A stretch of 64,000 nt of DNA from Maribellus luteus (lineage in GTDB: Bacteria; Bacteroidota; Bacteroidia; Bacteroidales; Prolixibacteraceae), in the NCBI RefSeq assembly GCF_003576475.1, contig NZ_QWGR01000003.1, forward strand, positions 186,001 to 250,000. The letters run 5' to 3'. The notes under the pieces are model-generated. The model did no database searches. It saw only the letters and a list, made by a program, of their open reading frames with translations, and was not told the origin of the DNA. The position numbers and the translations under genes are program-made. This document shows, piece after piece, positions 28,498 through 38,390 of the stretch (positions are counted from its first letter, which is position 1; each line of letters opens with the position of its first letter).

Positions 28498-30804
28498 TTA
28501 CTCCATCAACTCAATCGTTTCCCCGGCAGGAACTTCTATTGACAAGGTATCTCCGGTTAAACTACCACTTTCTTTCCAACTGCATTTTACGCGACATGTC
28601 TTCCCCGGAAAAGGATTGCTTATTTTACAAACTCCTCCTTTTTCAGAAGCAATACTCACTTTGGCTATTTTGCCGTTTGCTTTCTGAGCCGTCACCAGAA
28701 AACCACCCTGCGCTCTTAATGTATTGAACGAGACATTCTGCCAATCATCAGGAATAGCCGGAAACACGCCGATTGTTCCGGTGTGGCTCTGTAGCAGCAT
28801 TTCCTGAATACCAGCGGCAAAAGCGAAGTTGCCTTCCAGGGTAAATGGGCGGTAGGTAAATTTCGAAAAGCCCTGTTTTGTTTGGTCACCATTGGCGTGA
28901 AAACTGTTTGGCAAACAAAAATGTTCGGCAAAAATCCGCAAGGTTCGGGCCGCTTCGTCACCCATAAAGGCTCTCGCGTACAGATTTCCCAACCAGCTAT
29001 ATGAGTAGCCAACCCAATAATCGGGACTCCCATTTTCCAGCGTTTTCAATGTCTCTCTGATAATAGCCTGTTCTTTCCCGCCATTCGACCAATCGATAAC
29101 TCCAAGAGGATGCCAGCCAACAAGATGCGAAAAATGCCGGTGTGAATGGACATATGGCACTCCCGGGGCAATTTCCAGGGCACCTGACTCGTCAAGGGCA
29201 AAATCCGGCCACTCGGCAAGAAGGGTTTCCCATTTAGCTGCCTCCTCATGTAAACCTAGCTGCAAAGCGAGCTCGGCAGCTTTTCCAAACGTCCACCGAA
29301 CAAGTGCCAGGTCGAAGTTGCTGGTTTGCTTAAACCAGGCTTTCATCGAATTATCAAATATTTCCGGGCTGGAACTCAGCGGAAGCTGTCGTTGTCCTGC
29401 GGCATTTTTCACCGAGAGTTGTTCTAGATAAACCGCTGTCTCTTTAATCCAGGGATAGGCTTTTTCGCGCAGAAACTTTTCGTCGCCTGAATATTTCCAG
29501 TGCAGGTAAAAATGTTGCCCCAACCAGCAGCCCACCGTTGGCCCCAGTGAATATTGAATCCAGCCCCCCATTGGTTCGCCGGTCAAGGTAGTTACTCCCG
29601 GAACGTTCATTCCATCAGTTAAAAAGTAGTCCCGCGTGTATTTTCTGAATGTCTCACGATTGTCCCAAAGCCAGTTGATAAACCCTTCTTCCAAATCAAG
29701 GTGGTTAGCCGAATAGGCCGGCCAGTAACTTAACTGGGTGTTCAGGTCGTGGTGAAAATCGCCTTTCCACGGAGGTAGTTTGCCATTGTCGGCCGTCCAA
29801 ACCGCCTGCAGCGAAATGGGTGGCGCATCGGCACGGGCTACCGAACCAAATTTGTATTGTTCGAGGTACCATTGCTTTTCCAAAACCGGATCAGGAATAC
29901 TAACAGATGATTTGCTATGGAAGGTTCGCCACCAGTCGGAGTGTGTCTGAAATGCCTTATCAAAGCTTTCATCCTTTATACATTCACTCACCAGTTCACT
30001 GGCTTTTTTCTCACCTTTTTCTTCCGAAAACGTTGAGCTGATTGACCATACTCCGGTCACTGTTTGGCCGGATTGTTTCCATGCCACGGCAACTTCGTAC
30101 TCAAATCCGCCCCATCCTTTTTGGCGATAAACAATGCGGTTCTCGTCTTTGCTCACTTTGCCCTGTTCGTAGCCCAACCGTTGCAAATCCTGCCCGGTTA
30201 CCGGACTGTCGGCACCGGCAGCACCTTCTTTCCTGTAGGGAGGCACAACAAGCTCGGGACTAAAAGAATCCGGCACATTCGTGAATCTGAACCAACCTAC
30301 CGGCTGCGTTGCATGTACAAAGCTTTCCAATTTCGCCCCGTTTTTCCAGATCGCATTGCAAATCGCATTCTGCAATGAAAGTGTAATTTCCTGAAGTTCG
30401 CCCAAAGCAACCGGATCGAACTCGAGGGCTGCTCCCGGAATCTTCGAAGGAGCCGGAGCCCGGTCGTAAGGCACATCAAACATCTGCTGCACCGCCTTGT
30501 AATTGTTATCTTCTACCTGTTGTTGCACCCACTTAAAACTAAACTCGGGCTTGCTTAAGTTTTCCATCGGCCGCAAATCCCACAAATCGGCACGGTCGAG
30601 AGAAAAGCGGAGCTTGCCGTCCTTTTGCCAGACCAATTCACCGATCATACCGTTTCCGAGCGGAATGCCCTCGTCCCAGGTGGTTGGCATTCGTTTAAAA
30701 GTCAGACCATAAGGTTCATTTTCTGTTTCCGATCTTCCCTGTTGCGCGTGTAAGAACAGCACGAAAAAGAGGGTCAGAACTATACAAAGTTTAGTTTTTC
30801 TCAT
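28498..30804 (-). CDS. GH95-like glycoside hydrolase, divergent
   Basis: A 768-residue secreted protein (hydrophobic leader to about residue 20). Gly-Ile-Pro-Leu-Gly-Asn-Gly-Met-Ile-Gly and the (alpha/alpha)6 region with Leu-Ser-Tyr-Trp-Pro-Ala place it with GH95 (clan GH-L-like fold). Glu481 in Ser-Ser-Pro-Glu corresponds to the catalytic acid. At the place of the usual Asp in Met-Asp-Ala-Asn-Phe it has Leu-Glu-Gly-Asn-Phe (Glu657). Overall similarity to the canonical GH95 at 38 kb is low, so the substrate may differ from alpha-L-fucose. The start at 30804 begins the signal peptide; 30819 is an alternative. Confidence 0.75.
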   Translation of the reverse strand: MRKTKLCIVLTLFFVLFLHAQQGRSETENEPYGLTFKRMPTTWDEGIPLGNGMIGELVWQKDGKLRFSLDRADLWDLRPMENLSKPEFSFKWVQQQVEDNNYKAVQQMFDVPYDRAPAPSKIPGAALEFDPVALGELQEITLSLQNAICNAIWKNGAKLESFVHATQPVGWFRFTNVPDSFSPELVVPPYRKEGAAGADSPVTGQDLQRLGYEQGKVSKDENRIVYRQKGWGGFEYEVAVAWKQSGQTVTGVWSISSTFSEEKGEKKASELVSECIKDESFDKAFQTHSDWWRTFHSKSSVSIPDPVLEKQWYLEQYKFGSVARADAPPISLQAVWTADNGKLPPWKGDFHHDLNTQLSYWPAYSANHLDLEEGFINWLWDNRETFRKYTRDYFLTDGMNVPGVTTLTGEPMGGWIQYSLGPTVGCWLGQHFYLHWKYSGDEKFLREKAYPWIKETAVYLEQLSVKNAAGQRQLPLSSSPEIFDNSMKAWFKQTSNFDLALVRWTFGKAAELALQLGLHEEAAKWETLLAEWPDFALDESGALEIAPGVPYVHSHRHFSHLVGWHPLGVIDWSNGGKEQAIIRETLKTLENGSPDYWVGYSYSWLGNLYARAFMGDEAARTLRIFAEHFCLPNSFHANGDQTKQGFSKFTYRPFTLEGNFAFAAGIQEMLLQSHTGTIGVFPAIPDDWQNVSFNTLRAQGGFLVTAQKANGKIAKVSIASEKGGVCKISNPFPGKTCRVKCSWKESGSLTGDTLSIEVPAGETIELME

Positions 30805-30985
30805 TTCTATCGTATTCATTTTTAGTCTTCTATTCTGAAAAATACTATGCCCGCGATAAACACCTGGCAGTGAAGAGTATTTTACGAAAATAACAAATGC
30901 TCACCTCTTATTCGAAAAGCAAATTCACTCTATGAAACATATTCCGGCGGTGATACATTTTTCAGTATGGATTTTCAACTAGTCA

Positions 30986-31012
30986 AAAGGGGAAGTATCA
31001 ACCTTCCCCTTT
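30986..31012 (-). terminator. terminator of susCD pair 2
   Basis: A 10-bp inverted repeat (30986-30995 with 31003-31012) with TTTT following on the minus strand. It lies 44 nt past the SusD stop codon and separates the susCD pair from the GH95-like gene. Confidence 0.75.
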
Positions 31013-31055
31013 ATTTATCTCAATTCCTTTTTTCTTTAGTACATAGGAAATACGT

Positions 31056-32972
31056 TTACTCCCAGTCAGGATTCTGAACCAGTTTGTCGTTCAGTATCAA
31101 CTGAGTTTTTGGTATCGGATTAAGATAGTAATGGTTTTTCCATCCTTTTCCCTGTTTCACAAAATCATCAACGCAAACAACCCTGTCAATGTCATCGGCG
31201 GTAACAGAAGCATCGGGGTTGACATCACCGGCGGTAATAAACCTGGAAGCTCCGCCAAAGTATTGACTCTTTTCATCGGCAGCAACCCGCACTCCAAGAG
31301 GCCTTTGATTCATAAAATAATCTGCCCGGTTCCATCTTCTAATATCATAAAAGCCAAATCCTTCTCCCAGTAATTCAACCATACGCTCCCTGCGAATTTC
31401 CCATACTACAGGATCAACCGTAGCATCTCTCGCCGGATCAAACGACTCCGAAATTTCGGATACCTTCATGGCTGCCACATTGGCCCGTGCACGTAGTTTG
31501 TTGATGGTTAAGTCGGCCACATTTTGGTCAAATTTTCCCAATTCAAACTCTACCTCTGCATAATTCAGCATAATTTCTTCTATATGAAAGACAGGACAAT
31601 CGGTTACGGCAAACCTTCCTCCGGCCTGAATAGCAGCTTCGTTGTAAGTATTAAAATACATGTAGAGATAGTAACCGCCATAATTCCGCATTGGCCCCCA
31701 TGAGTAGGGTGAAGTTTGAATCATCGGCACCCGCGACAGAAACTGTGGCTGCCAGGTATGTAACGGAAACTGGTGGTTGGCATCGTTGATGCTGTTCATG
31801 TAATCGATGTAGTACCGGTCTTTGGGGTCCATTCCTTCGGTCCACCACGAATCTCTGTTGGCATCTGTCACGGCTACACCATTTCCTTTGTTGGTTTTAT
31901 AAGGAGGAACACAACGCCAGTAGAGCCTGTGATCCCTGTTCTTAAACTCGTCGTTAACCGATGCGGCCGGACCGGCTCCTTCATAAAGCGGACTGGTTGC
32001 AATCGGTTTTCCGTCCTGACATAAATACCGGCCAACAGTACGTGCATGCAGTCCAATTTTCTGAGAACCACCTCTTTCCATACGAGGCAGCGTCGACATT
32101 TCCAAATCAGGCTCCAGCTGTTTATAAAGAATAATACCGGGAACATTTGCCAAATCATCTAAGGTCCAGAGATCAACAAAATTGTTTGCAATGGTAGGGT
32201 ATGCTTCCAAAAGAAGTTTGGAAACCCTTTCGCACTCGTTCAGGAAAGTTGCAGCGTCAGCAAGGGAATGATACTTCCTCCACGTGCCCTCGAACAGGCA
32301 AAACCGCGACATAACGGCCCTTACACAATCCCGGTTAATGGTATTGGTGTTTGCTCCTTCACCGTTTACATTGATATTCTCTTCGGCATACTTTAGATCA
32401 CGCAGGATGTTTTCAGCCACCGTTTCACGCGGAGTTCTTTCTCCGTACAAAACCTCCAGATCATCGTCTTCAACAACGTTTTCCAGCCACGGCACATCGC
32501 CGTAACGGGCCATTAAATCGTAATAACGATACGAGCGGAAGAACAAGCCCACCGACCGCCAGTGCGCCTTCTCCTTATCGGTCATTTCCGAATTTTCAAT
32601 ATTACGAAGCATAATATTTACCTTCCGGATATAACTAAAATCCCACGAGTCGTCAGTATTCGTTGTAGAACTTATGTTGTTCCATTGCCAGTCGTTGTTC
32701 TGTACATTCGTACCACTACTGCTGTATAAGTAGTTTGCATGTACATCGCCCAAAGCGTGGGTATAAACCTGGGCTCCTGTGCCAAGGTACTGTCGCATTA
32801 ACGGATCAGAGAAGATATTATACAATCCCCATGAATAGGTTTTAAAATTATCGTAGGTAACAAAGGCCGTTTTCTCTGTGAGCGAGGTTTTGGGAGCATA
32901 CTCCAAAAAGTCATTATTACAACTAAATAGCGTCGCTATCAGTATGTAGAGTATATATTTTTTGAATTTCAT
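31056..32972 (-). CDS. SusD/RagB-family outer-membrane lipoprotein 2
   Basis: A 638-residue protein. The signal peptide has lipobox Leu-Phe-Ser-Cys (residues 15-18). SusD features include the Arg-Ser-Tyr-Arg-Tyr-Tyr-Asp-Leu-Met-Ala-Arg-Tyr-Gly-Asp segment and the C-terminal Arg-Arg-Glu-Arg-Met-Val-Glu-Leu-Leu-Gly-Glu-Gly. The ATG at 32972 was chosen because it starts the signal peptide and lies 5 nt after the SusC stop. A longer reading frame reaches 33032 but would begin inside the SusC gene. Surface glycan-binding partner of the preceding SusC. Confidence 0.93.
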   Translation of the reverse strand: MKFKKYILYILIATLFSCNNDFLEYAPKTSLTEKTAFVTYDNFKTYSWGLYNIFSDPLMRQYLGTGAQVYTHALGDVHANYLYSSSGTNVQNNDWQWNNISSTTNTDDSWDFSYIRKVNIMLRNIENSEMTDKEKAHWRSVGLFFRSYRYYDLMARYGDVPWLENVVEDDDLEVLYGERTPRETVAENILRDLKYAEENINVNGEGANTNTINRDCVRAVMSRFCLFEGTWRKYHSLADAATFLNECERVSKLLLEAYPTIANNFVDLWTLDDLANVPGIILYKQLEPDLEMSTLPRMERGGSQKIGLHARTVGRYLCQDGKPIATSPLYEGAGPAASVNDEFKNRDHRLYWRCVPPYKTNKGNGVAVTDANRDSWWTEGMDPKDRYYIDYMNSINDANHQFPLHTWQPQFLSRVPMIQTSPYSWGPMRNYGGYYLYMYFNTYNEAAIQAGGRFAVTDCPVFHIEEIMLNYAEVEFELGKFDQNVADLTINKLRARANVAAMKVSEISESFDPARDATVDPVVWEIRRERMVELLGEGFGFYDIRRWNRADYFMNQRPLGVRVAADEKSQYFGGASRFITAGDVNPDASVTADDIDRVVCVDDFVKQGKGWKNHYYLNPIPKTQLILNDKLVQNPDWE

Positions 32973-32977
32973 AGTTG

Positions 32978-35900
32978 TTATAAGTTTAAGTTTATCCCAA
33001 ATGAGAGTGTTCTGTAATGTGGATAAGTCCATCCTAGGCTTTCAGGATCAATACCCGAAGGCAGATGATCAAAAGTGAACAGATTTTCTCCGCTAAAGAA
33101 GACTTTTACATTTTTCAGATGTATCCGTTGCAAAATACTAGCAGGCAGATTATAGCTCAATGTGATGTTCTTTACCCGCAGGTAAGCCGCGTTACTCAGG
33201 AACTTATCGGATGCTCTTTGGTTGGCGCCCTGCGAACTGCCGGCGTTTTCATAAATCCGGCCATAGAAAGCATTGGTGCTATTCTCAGGAGTCCAGATTT
33301 TTCCCACCTGGTCTTTATAAACCGTACCATATTGATCGGACATGGGGAACTTGATATTACCACCTATCCACGCGTCGCGTTTTCCAACTCCCTGAAGTAT
33401 GAACGAAAGGCCCAATCCATTCCATTCGGCATTTCCGTTGAACCCGTATTGGAAGCGCGGACGGCTGTTTCCGATTATGGTGCGGTCGCCCGGGTCATTA
33501 ACAGTATTATCGCCCTGATCGATAATATTGACGCTGGTTTCGTTATCCATCAGGTTTTTATACTTGATATCTCCCACATGAGAGGTTACACCTTTAATGC
33601 TCACCACATCGCTGCGTAAGGCACCGGTTTCGTCAAAATCGCTTTCAGTATAAAAACCATCGGCAACATAACCCCAGATTTCGCCAATCTCCTGGCCTAC
33701 ATAATAAGGGGCCGAAAGCAATTTCGTTTCATTTTTATACTTGGTAATTTTTGAGCGGGAATCGTAGATATTGAAGCCAAGACCATACTTTACTTCTCCG
33801 GCATTTCCTTTCCAGTTCAGAGAGAATTCCCAGCCGTTTGTTTCCATATCGGCAGCATTCTGGTCGGCAGCAGTGGCTCCTGCAACGGCCGGGAGCTCCT
33901 CGCCCGGTCCTAACATCCCAATGGTATTGCGTTGGTAAATGTCAAAGGTTCCGGTGAGTTTCTGGTTCTGGAAACCAAAATCAATACCTCCGTTAATGGT
34001 ATTTACCTGCTCCCAGGTGTAATTGGCCCGAACCATGCGCATATTTCCGATTGTCTGAGGCTCAACACCGTTGTAAATCCACTGGCCGTCAACAACCGGC
34101 AGAGTTGGCAAATAGCCGTAATTACCAATATCCTGGTTTCCGAGCGTTCCGTACGAACCTCTTAGTTTCAGTTGCGAGATAACTTTTTCGGCGCCTTTCA
34201 TAAAAGGCTCATTGGCCATGTTCCAGGCTGCCGACACCGAGGGGAAAAATCCGGAACGGTAATCTTTCGGGAATTTGGACGAGAGATCGTAACGGCCGTT
34301 AAATTCAATAAAATACTTCTGTGCGTAGTTATAATTGGCACGGAAGAAACTCCCACGAAGTGCATACTGACTGTAGGCATCGCTTGTTTGTGAAGGAGTT
34401 GCTCCGTTTGTCCCGCTCAACGAAGGTAAATCATTGCTGATCATGTTATACGCCTGAGAATAAATGTACCGGTAATCGTTGTACTCCTGGTTATAACCCG
34501 CCACCAGCGAAACATTGTGTAGCTTGTTAAAAGTATTGGAATAATTGGCGTAAGCATTGATGGTGGTATACCGTGTTGACGACCTTGAGGTTGTAAACGG
34601 ATCGGTGGAGGTGGAAGGCTTTATACTTTCTGCCAGTCCCTGATGTACCTGAAAGTAATTGGCATAAGCCTCATAATCATTCATACTTAACTGAAATGAA
34701 TATTCCAGGATGGCACTCAGACCTTTAAGCGGTTTGAGTTCTGTACGCGAAAATATACGGCTATCGTCGCTTACACTTTTTGACGCCTTGGCCATGCTAA
34801 TAACATTGGCCGGGGTCATAACCAAATACTCTTGCCCGTCGGTTCCGTATGGCAGCATTCCATCCGGATGGTACGACGGAAGGTTGGTTTTCCAGATTCC
34901 CAGCTCGCTGCTTCCGTCCAGAAAAGGATAGCGCTTATCTCCGCTGTTGTATTTCATGTCCATGGAAGTGCTCAGCCAGGGTGTGATATCGCCACTGACA
35001 TAGGACGAAACGTTGGTCCGGGTAAATGCATCTTTTCCGCTAACCAGAATACCATCTTCATCGGTATAGCCAACCGAAATACGATAATTGATCTTTTCAC
35101 TTCCTCCCTGTACCGAAATATTGTGGTTTTGTTTCCACGAGGTTTCAAACATGTCTCCCATGACATCGGTTTGTTTCAGGAAATATTTTGTTCCGTTTAC
35201 TTCTGTCCAGCCCAGCGGATAATTTTGCGGGTTACTGATATAATCCTGCAAGAGACCAACATACGTCTCAATATTCTGCCCCGACCAGATAGATGAATAA
35301 CCTCCATCCTGCAGGGTTTTGATCATATCGGACGGTGAAGCCAGCTCCGGAAGGTTATCTACCCTGGAAAAGGCAAAATTGTTATTGTAGTTGATGGTCA
35401 GCTTCTCATTCCGTTTCCCTTTTTTGGTCGTGATCAGAATAACCCCAAACGATGCGCGGGCCCCGTAAATTGCAGCCGAAGACGCGTCTTTCAGCACCGA
35501 AACACTTTCAATGTCCTCCGGGTTAATCAGGTACAGATCGTTGAAAACAACGTTATCAACCAGCACAAGCGGTGCTCCTCCGTTAATGGATTCCAACCCC
35601 CTGATATTAAAATTATTTCCGCCTCCGGGAACAGCTGACGAAGAAGCAGTAAATCCCGGGATGGAGCCTTGCAATATGGCCCCCAGACTGGTAACCGGTC
35701 TGTCGCCCAGTACTTCTTCCATTTTTACGGCAGAAACAGCCCCCGTCAGGTTAACCTTTTTCTGTGTTCCGTATCCAACAGCCACCACTTCTTCCAGGCC
35801 AATGGCATCTTCCTGCATAGATACATTAACAACAAGATTACTTCCGACAGCAATTTCCTGGGTTTTCATACCAATAAAAGAAAACTGCAAAACTGCACCT

Positions 35901-36430
35901 TCCGGGATCTCCGAAAAGGAGAATTTGCCATCCATATCGGTTACGGTTCCCTGAGAAGTGCCTTTTATCAAAACCGTTACTCCGGGAAGAAATTCCCCCT
36001 TATTATCTGTGACCGCTCCGCGAACCCCTTTTTGCTGGTCCGGCTGCAAAAGAGTTTCTCCAAAATCGCTCCCTTCTTGCTTTACAATGATATAACGGTC
36101 AACAATTTTATAACTTAGGTTGGTTCCACTTAGCACCTCATCAAGAATTTGCGTAATGGTAGCATCCTGCACATTTACGGAAATATTGTTTAGATCTTTC
36201 AGGTCTTCACGCTGATAGAAGAAATAAAACTCGCTCTGTTCTTCAATTTCTTTAAACACATCTACCATGTTGTTACCGCTTAAAGAAATATTTAACCTGG
36301 TTACCTGCGAATAGGTAGAAGCGCTAACGCTTACGAGGCAAAAAAGAAATATCGCAAAAGTCAATTTCATTTTTAGTAAAAGTTTTTTCAATGGCCGGTT
36401 TAAACCGACCCGGTTTGATCGTTTTTTCAT
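32978..36430 (-). CDS. SusC/RagA-family TonB-dependent transporter 2 with STN domain
   Basis: An 1150-residue protein. After the signal peptide (to about residue 43) comes an STN domain (about 50-118, with Phe-Tyr-Phe-Phe-Tyr-Gln-Arg), then a CarboxypepD_reg-like domain, the SusC signature Gly-Tyr-Gly-Thr-Gln-Lys-Lys-Val-Asn-Leu, plug and barrel. The STN domain is the part of transducing receptors that touches the FecR anti-sigma factor encoded just upstream, so glycan import and ECF-sigma signalling are coupled. It is followed within 5 nt by SusD 2. Confidence 0.95.
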   Translation of the reverse strand: MKKRSNRVGLNRPLKKLLLKMKLTFAIFLFCLVSVSASTYSQVTRLNISLSGNNMVDVFKEIEEQSEFYFFYQREDLKDLNNISVNVQDATITQILDEVLSGTNLSYKIVDRYIIVKQEGSDFGETLLQPDQQKGVRGAVTDNKGEFLPGVTVLIKGTSQGTVTDMDGKFSFSEIPEGAVLQFSFIGMKTQEIAVGSNLVVNVSMQEDAIGLEEVVAVGYGTQKKVNLTGAVSAVKMEEVLGDRPVTSLGAILQGSIPGFTASSSAVPGGGNNFNIRGLESINGGAPLVLVDNVVFNDLYLINPEDIESVSVLKDASSAAIYGARASFGVILITTKKGKRNEKLTINYNNNFAFSRVDNLPELASPSDMIKTLQDGGYSSIWSGQNIETYVGLLQDYISNPQNYPLGWTEVNGTKYFLKQTDVMGDMFETSWKQNHNISVQGGSEKINYRISVGYTDEDGILVSGKDAFTRTNVSSYVSGDITPWLSTSMDMKYNSGDKRYPFLDGSSELGIWKTNLPSYHPDGMLPYGTDGQEYLVMTPANVISMAKASKSVSDDSRIFSRTELKPLKGLSAILEYSFQLSMNDYEAYANYFQVHQGLAESIKPSTSTDPFTTSRSSTRYTTINAYANYSNTFNKLHNVSLVAGYNQEYNDYRYIYSQAYNMISNDLPSLSGTNGATPSQTSDAYSQYALRGSFFRANYNYAQKYFIEFNGRYDLSSKFPKDYRSGFFPSVSAAWNMANEPFMKGAEKVISQLKLRGSYGTLGNQDIGNYGYLPTLPVVDGQWIYNGVEPQTIGNMRMVRANYTWEQVNTINGGIDFGFQNQKLTGTFDIYQRNTIGMLGPGEELPAVAGATAADQNAADMETNGWEFSLNWKGNAGEVKYGLGFNIYDSRSKITKYKNETKLLSAPYYVGQEIGEIWGYVADGFYTESDFDETGALRSDVVSIKGVTSHVGDIKYKNLMDNETSVNIIDQGDNTVNDPGDRTIIGNSRPRFQYGFNGNAEWNGLGLSFILQGVGKRDAWIGGNIKFPMSDQYGTVYKDQVGKIWTPENSTNAFYGRIYENAGSSQGANQRASDKFLSNAAYLRVKNITLSYNLPASILQRIHLKNVKVFFSGENLFTFDHLPSGIDPESLGWTYPHYRTLSFGINLNL

Positions 36431-36533
36431 AAATTTGAATGTTTAAAATAATTACGACAATTTGTTTTAAGCATTAAACGGTGGATATGTGGCGCATCTC
36501 CGCCGTTTTTAGCTTTTTAGCATTTTGAAATAC

Positions 36534-37535
36534 TTACATAGGCTTTTCAATTTTTGATATGATTACTTCGTCTTTTATTCCCAAGTTATTTTTATACTTT
36601 ATTTCGACCGGAAGCAGCAAGCTGATCGCCTTAATAATCTGATCAAAAGGTTTGTTTTTCAGGATAGTTCCGGAAAACCGAAGGTCTTCGGCATCTTTGC
36701 TGGTAAAGCTAATTTTAACATTGTACCAGCGTTCCAGCCGTAATGCAATATCGGCCAGTCGTTCCTCATCGAACTCAATCTTCCCGTCGATCCAACTGCT
36801 GTAGAAACCGGTGTTAACCGTTTTTATAGTCAATTCTTCCAGGTTATCCGGGATATTTATTTGTTCCGAAGGTTTAATCCTGGTAATCGCCTTCCCTTCC
36901 AACGTATTTATTTGCACCGAACCTTCGACAAGCGTTACCTGGCTCGAACTTTCTTCGGCATACGAAACCACGTTGAACGAGGTTCCCAAAACTTCGACTT
37001 CGCTTTTTTTCAGTTTTACCACAAAGGGAACCTTGCTGTGCTCAACTTTGAAAAACGCTTCTCCATCCAGTGATATGTCGCGGCTGTCATCGCCAAAAAA
37101 GTTGGGATACTTTAGTGTGGTTCCCGAGTTTAACCAGATATGCGTACCGTCAGAAAGCGTAACTTCCGACATTTGCCCCAGCGGGACCTTTAACTCGGTA
37201 AAACCCTGTATTCCGGTTGAGGGAAATTGCGATTTCACCAGTATGCCAGCAAGAAATGCCACAAGCAGAACAGCAGCATACTTAAACACCGACCGGTAGA
37301 GCTGCGTTCTCCGAACTTTCATACTGTTGGAAATCCTTGTCCACGAAAGTTTCAACGAAAAATTCTGCAAAGCCTGGCTTTTCTTTAAGCCTTCATGAAC
37401 GTTCTCAACTTGCTTAAAAACTGCACTGTTTTCCCCTTCTCCAAGAAGCTGGCTCAGCTCCTGTTCCTCCTCGGGAGTGAGTTCATCAAAGATCTTCCCC
37501 GCCGATAGCTCCCAAAATTTATCTTGCTTTTCCAT
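36534..37535 (-). CDS. FecR-family anti-sigma factor
   Basis: A 333-residue single-pass membrane protein. Residues 1-80 are the cytoplasmic part that binds the sigma factor; one transmembrane segment (about 85-102, Tyr-Ala-Ala-Val-Leu-Leu-Val-Ala-Phe-Leu) is followed by the periplasmic FecR domain (Leu-Ser-Asp-Gly-Thr-His-Ile-Trp-Leu-Asn) and a C-terminal DUF4974-like STN-interacting domain (Leu-Glu-Arg-Trp-Tyr-Asn-Val). It sits between the sigma factor gene and the STN-bearing SusC gene, as in typical Bacteroidota systems. Confidence 0.93.
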   Translation of the reverse strand: MEKQDKFWELSAGKIFDELTPEEEQELSQLLGEGENSAVFKQVENVHEGLKKSQALQNFSLKLSWTRISNSMKVRRTQLYRSVFKYAAVLLVAFLAGILVKSQFPSTGIQGFTELKVPLGQMSEVTLSDGTHIWLNSGTTLKYPNFFGDDSRDISLDGEAFFKVEHSKVPFVVKLKKSEVEVLGTSFNVVSYAEESSSQVTLVEGSVQINTLEGKAITRIKPSEQINIPDNLEELTIKTVNTGFYSSWIDGKIEFDEERLADIALRLERWYNVKISFTSKDAEDLRFSGTILKNKPFDQIIKAISLLLPVEIKYKNNLGIKDEVIISKIEKPM

Positions 37536-37559
37536 TGTACTTTTTAAACTGTTGAACGA

Positions 37560-37587
37560 ATGGGATGGCCCTTTTCTACCATCCCAT
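37560..37587 (-). terminator. hairpin between sigma and anti-sigma genes
   Basis: A 9-bp perfect inverted repeat (37560-37568 with 37579-37587) with no T-tract. It may be a weak terminator or a processing site that tunes the sigma/anti-sigma ratio. Confidence 0.4.
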
Positions 37588-37681
37588 AACTAAACCAGAC
37601 AATAACAATCACTGATCTATTTAAAAGACGGAAATAGGGGAAAAAGAGGGCGACATCAGAAGGAGTTTTTTTGAAAAATAT

Positions 37682-38260
37682 TTAAATATCTTTCTTAGCA
37701 GACTCTTTATCAGCAGGATGTAAAGTACAAAAAAGATAAAAATCAGTGGGTTCGAGGTTCTCTTTCAGAAAACGATAGGCCCGCCCGATTTGTGTTTTCA
37801 CAGTATTTTTAGTGATGTCCAGCTTTTGTGCTATTTCAGCATAAGTAAGCGAATCAAAAACAGCCATCTCAAGGATTTTTCTGCGTTGTTCCGGCAGTTT
37901 CTGTAAGAACTGGTACAGTTTTGCATATTGTTTTTGTTCATCAAAATACTCTTCGCTGGCGGGGTCGTTAATGTTTTCAATCGGTTCGGTACTTACAATC
38001 CGCTTTTTACGGAAATGATCGACAATACCGTTTCGCAACATCAGGAAAAGATAATGTTTGACAGAAGACTCAATCTCAATCTTTCTTCGGTTCTCCCATA
38101 TCTTGATAAAACAGTCCGACACCAGTTCTTCCGCAATTTGGTCGTCATGCAGCATTTTATGTGCATAAAGCCCCATTTGATAAAAATACTTTTCATGAAG
38201 TTGCTTCAAGGCATTTTTATCACCTTTGGCTATATTCTCCCATATAAGTTTATCGCTCAA
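37682..38260 (-). CDS. ECF RNA polymerase sigma factor
   Basis: A 192-residue sigma-70 family factor. Region 2 contains Ala-Glu-Glu-Leu-Val-Ser-Asp-Cys-Phe-Ile-Lys-Ile-Trp and region 4 Leu-Thr-Tyr-Ala-Glu-Ile-Ala-Gln-Lys-Leu. It activates the adjacent susCD genes when the FecR protein releases it. The start is uncertain: a TTG at 38260 gives Met-Ser-Asp-Lys-Leu-Ile-Trp, the usual start of the family, while a TTG at 38293 would add 11 residues and overlap a -7-like TACATTTG (38287-38280). Confidence 0.9.
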   Translation of the reverse strand: MSDKLIWENIAKGDKNALKQLHEKYFYQMGLYAHKMLHDDQIAEELVSDCFIKIWENRRKIEIESSVKHYLFLMLRNGIVDHFRKKRIVSTEPIENINDPASEEYFDEQKQYAKLYQFLQKLPEQRRKILEMAVFDSLTYAEIAQKLDITKNTVKTQIGRAYRFLKENLEPTDFYLFCTLHPADKESAKKDI

Positions 38261-38390
38261 AACCGGTATCGTTAGAAAGCAAATGTAAAACAAATATCGA
38301 AAGGATAATCATTCGGTTCCCTTCACCCTCTTTATGAATCCATACGTCCTCTGCCGAAATATCCAATTCTATAATTCGCTCCGGAATCGT

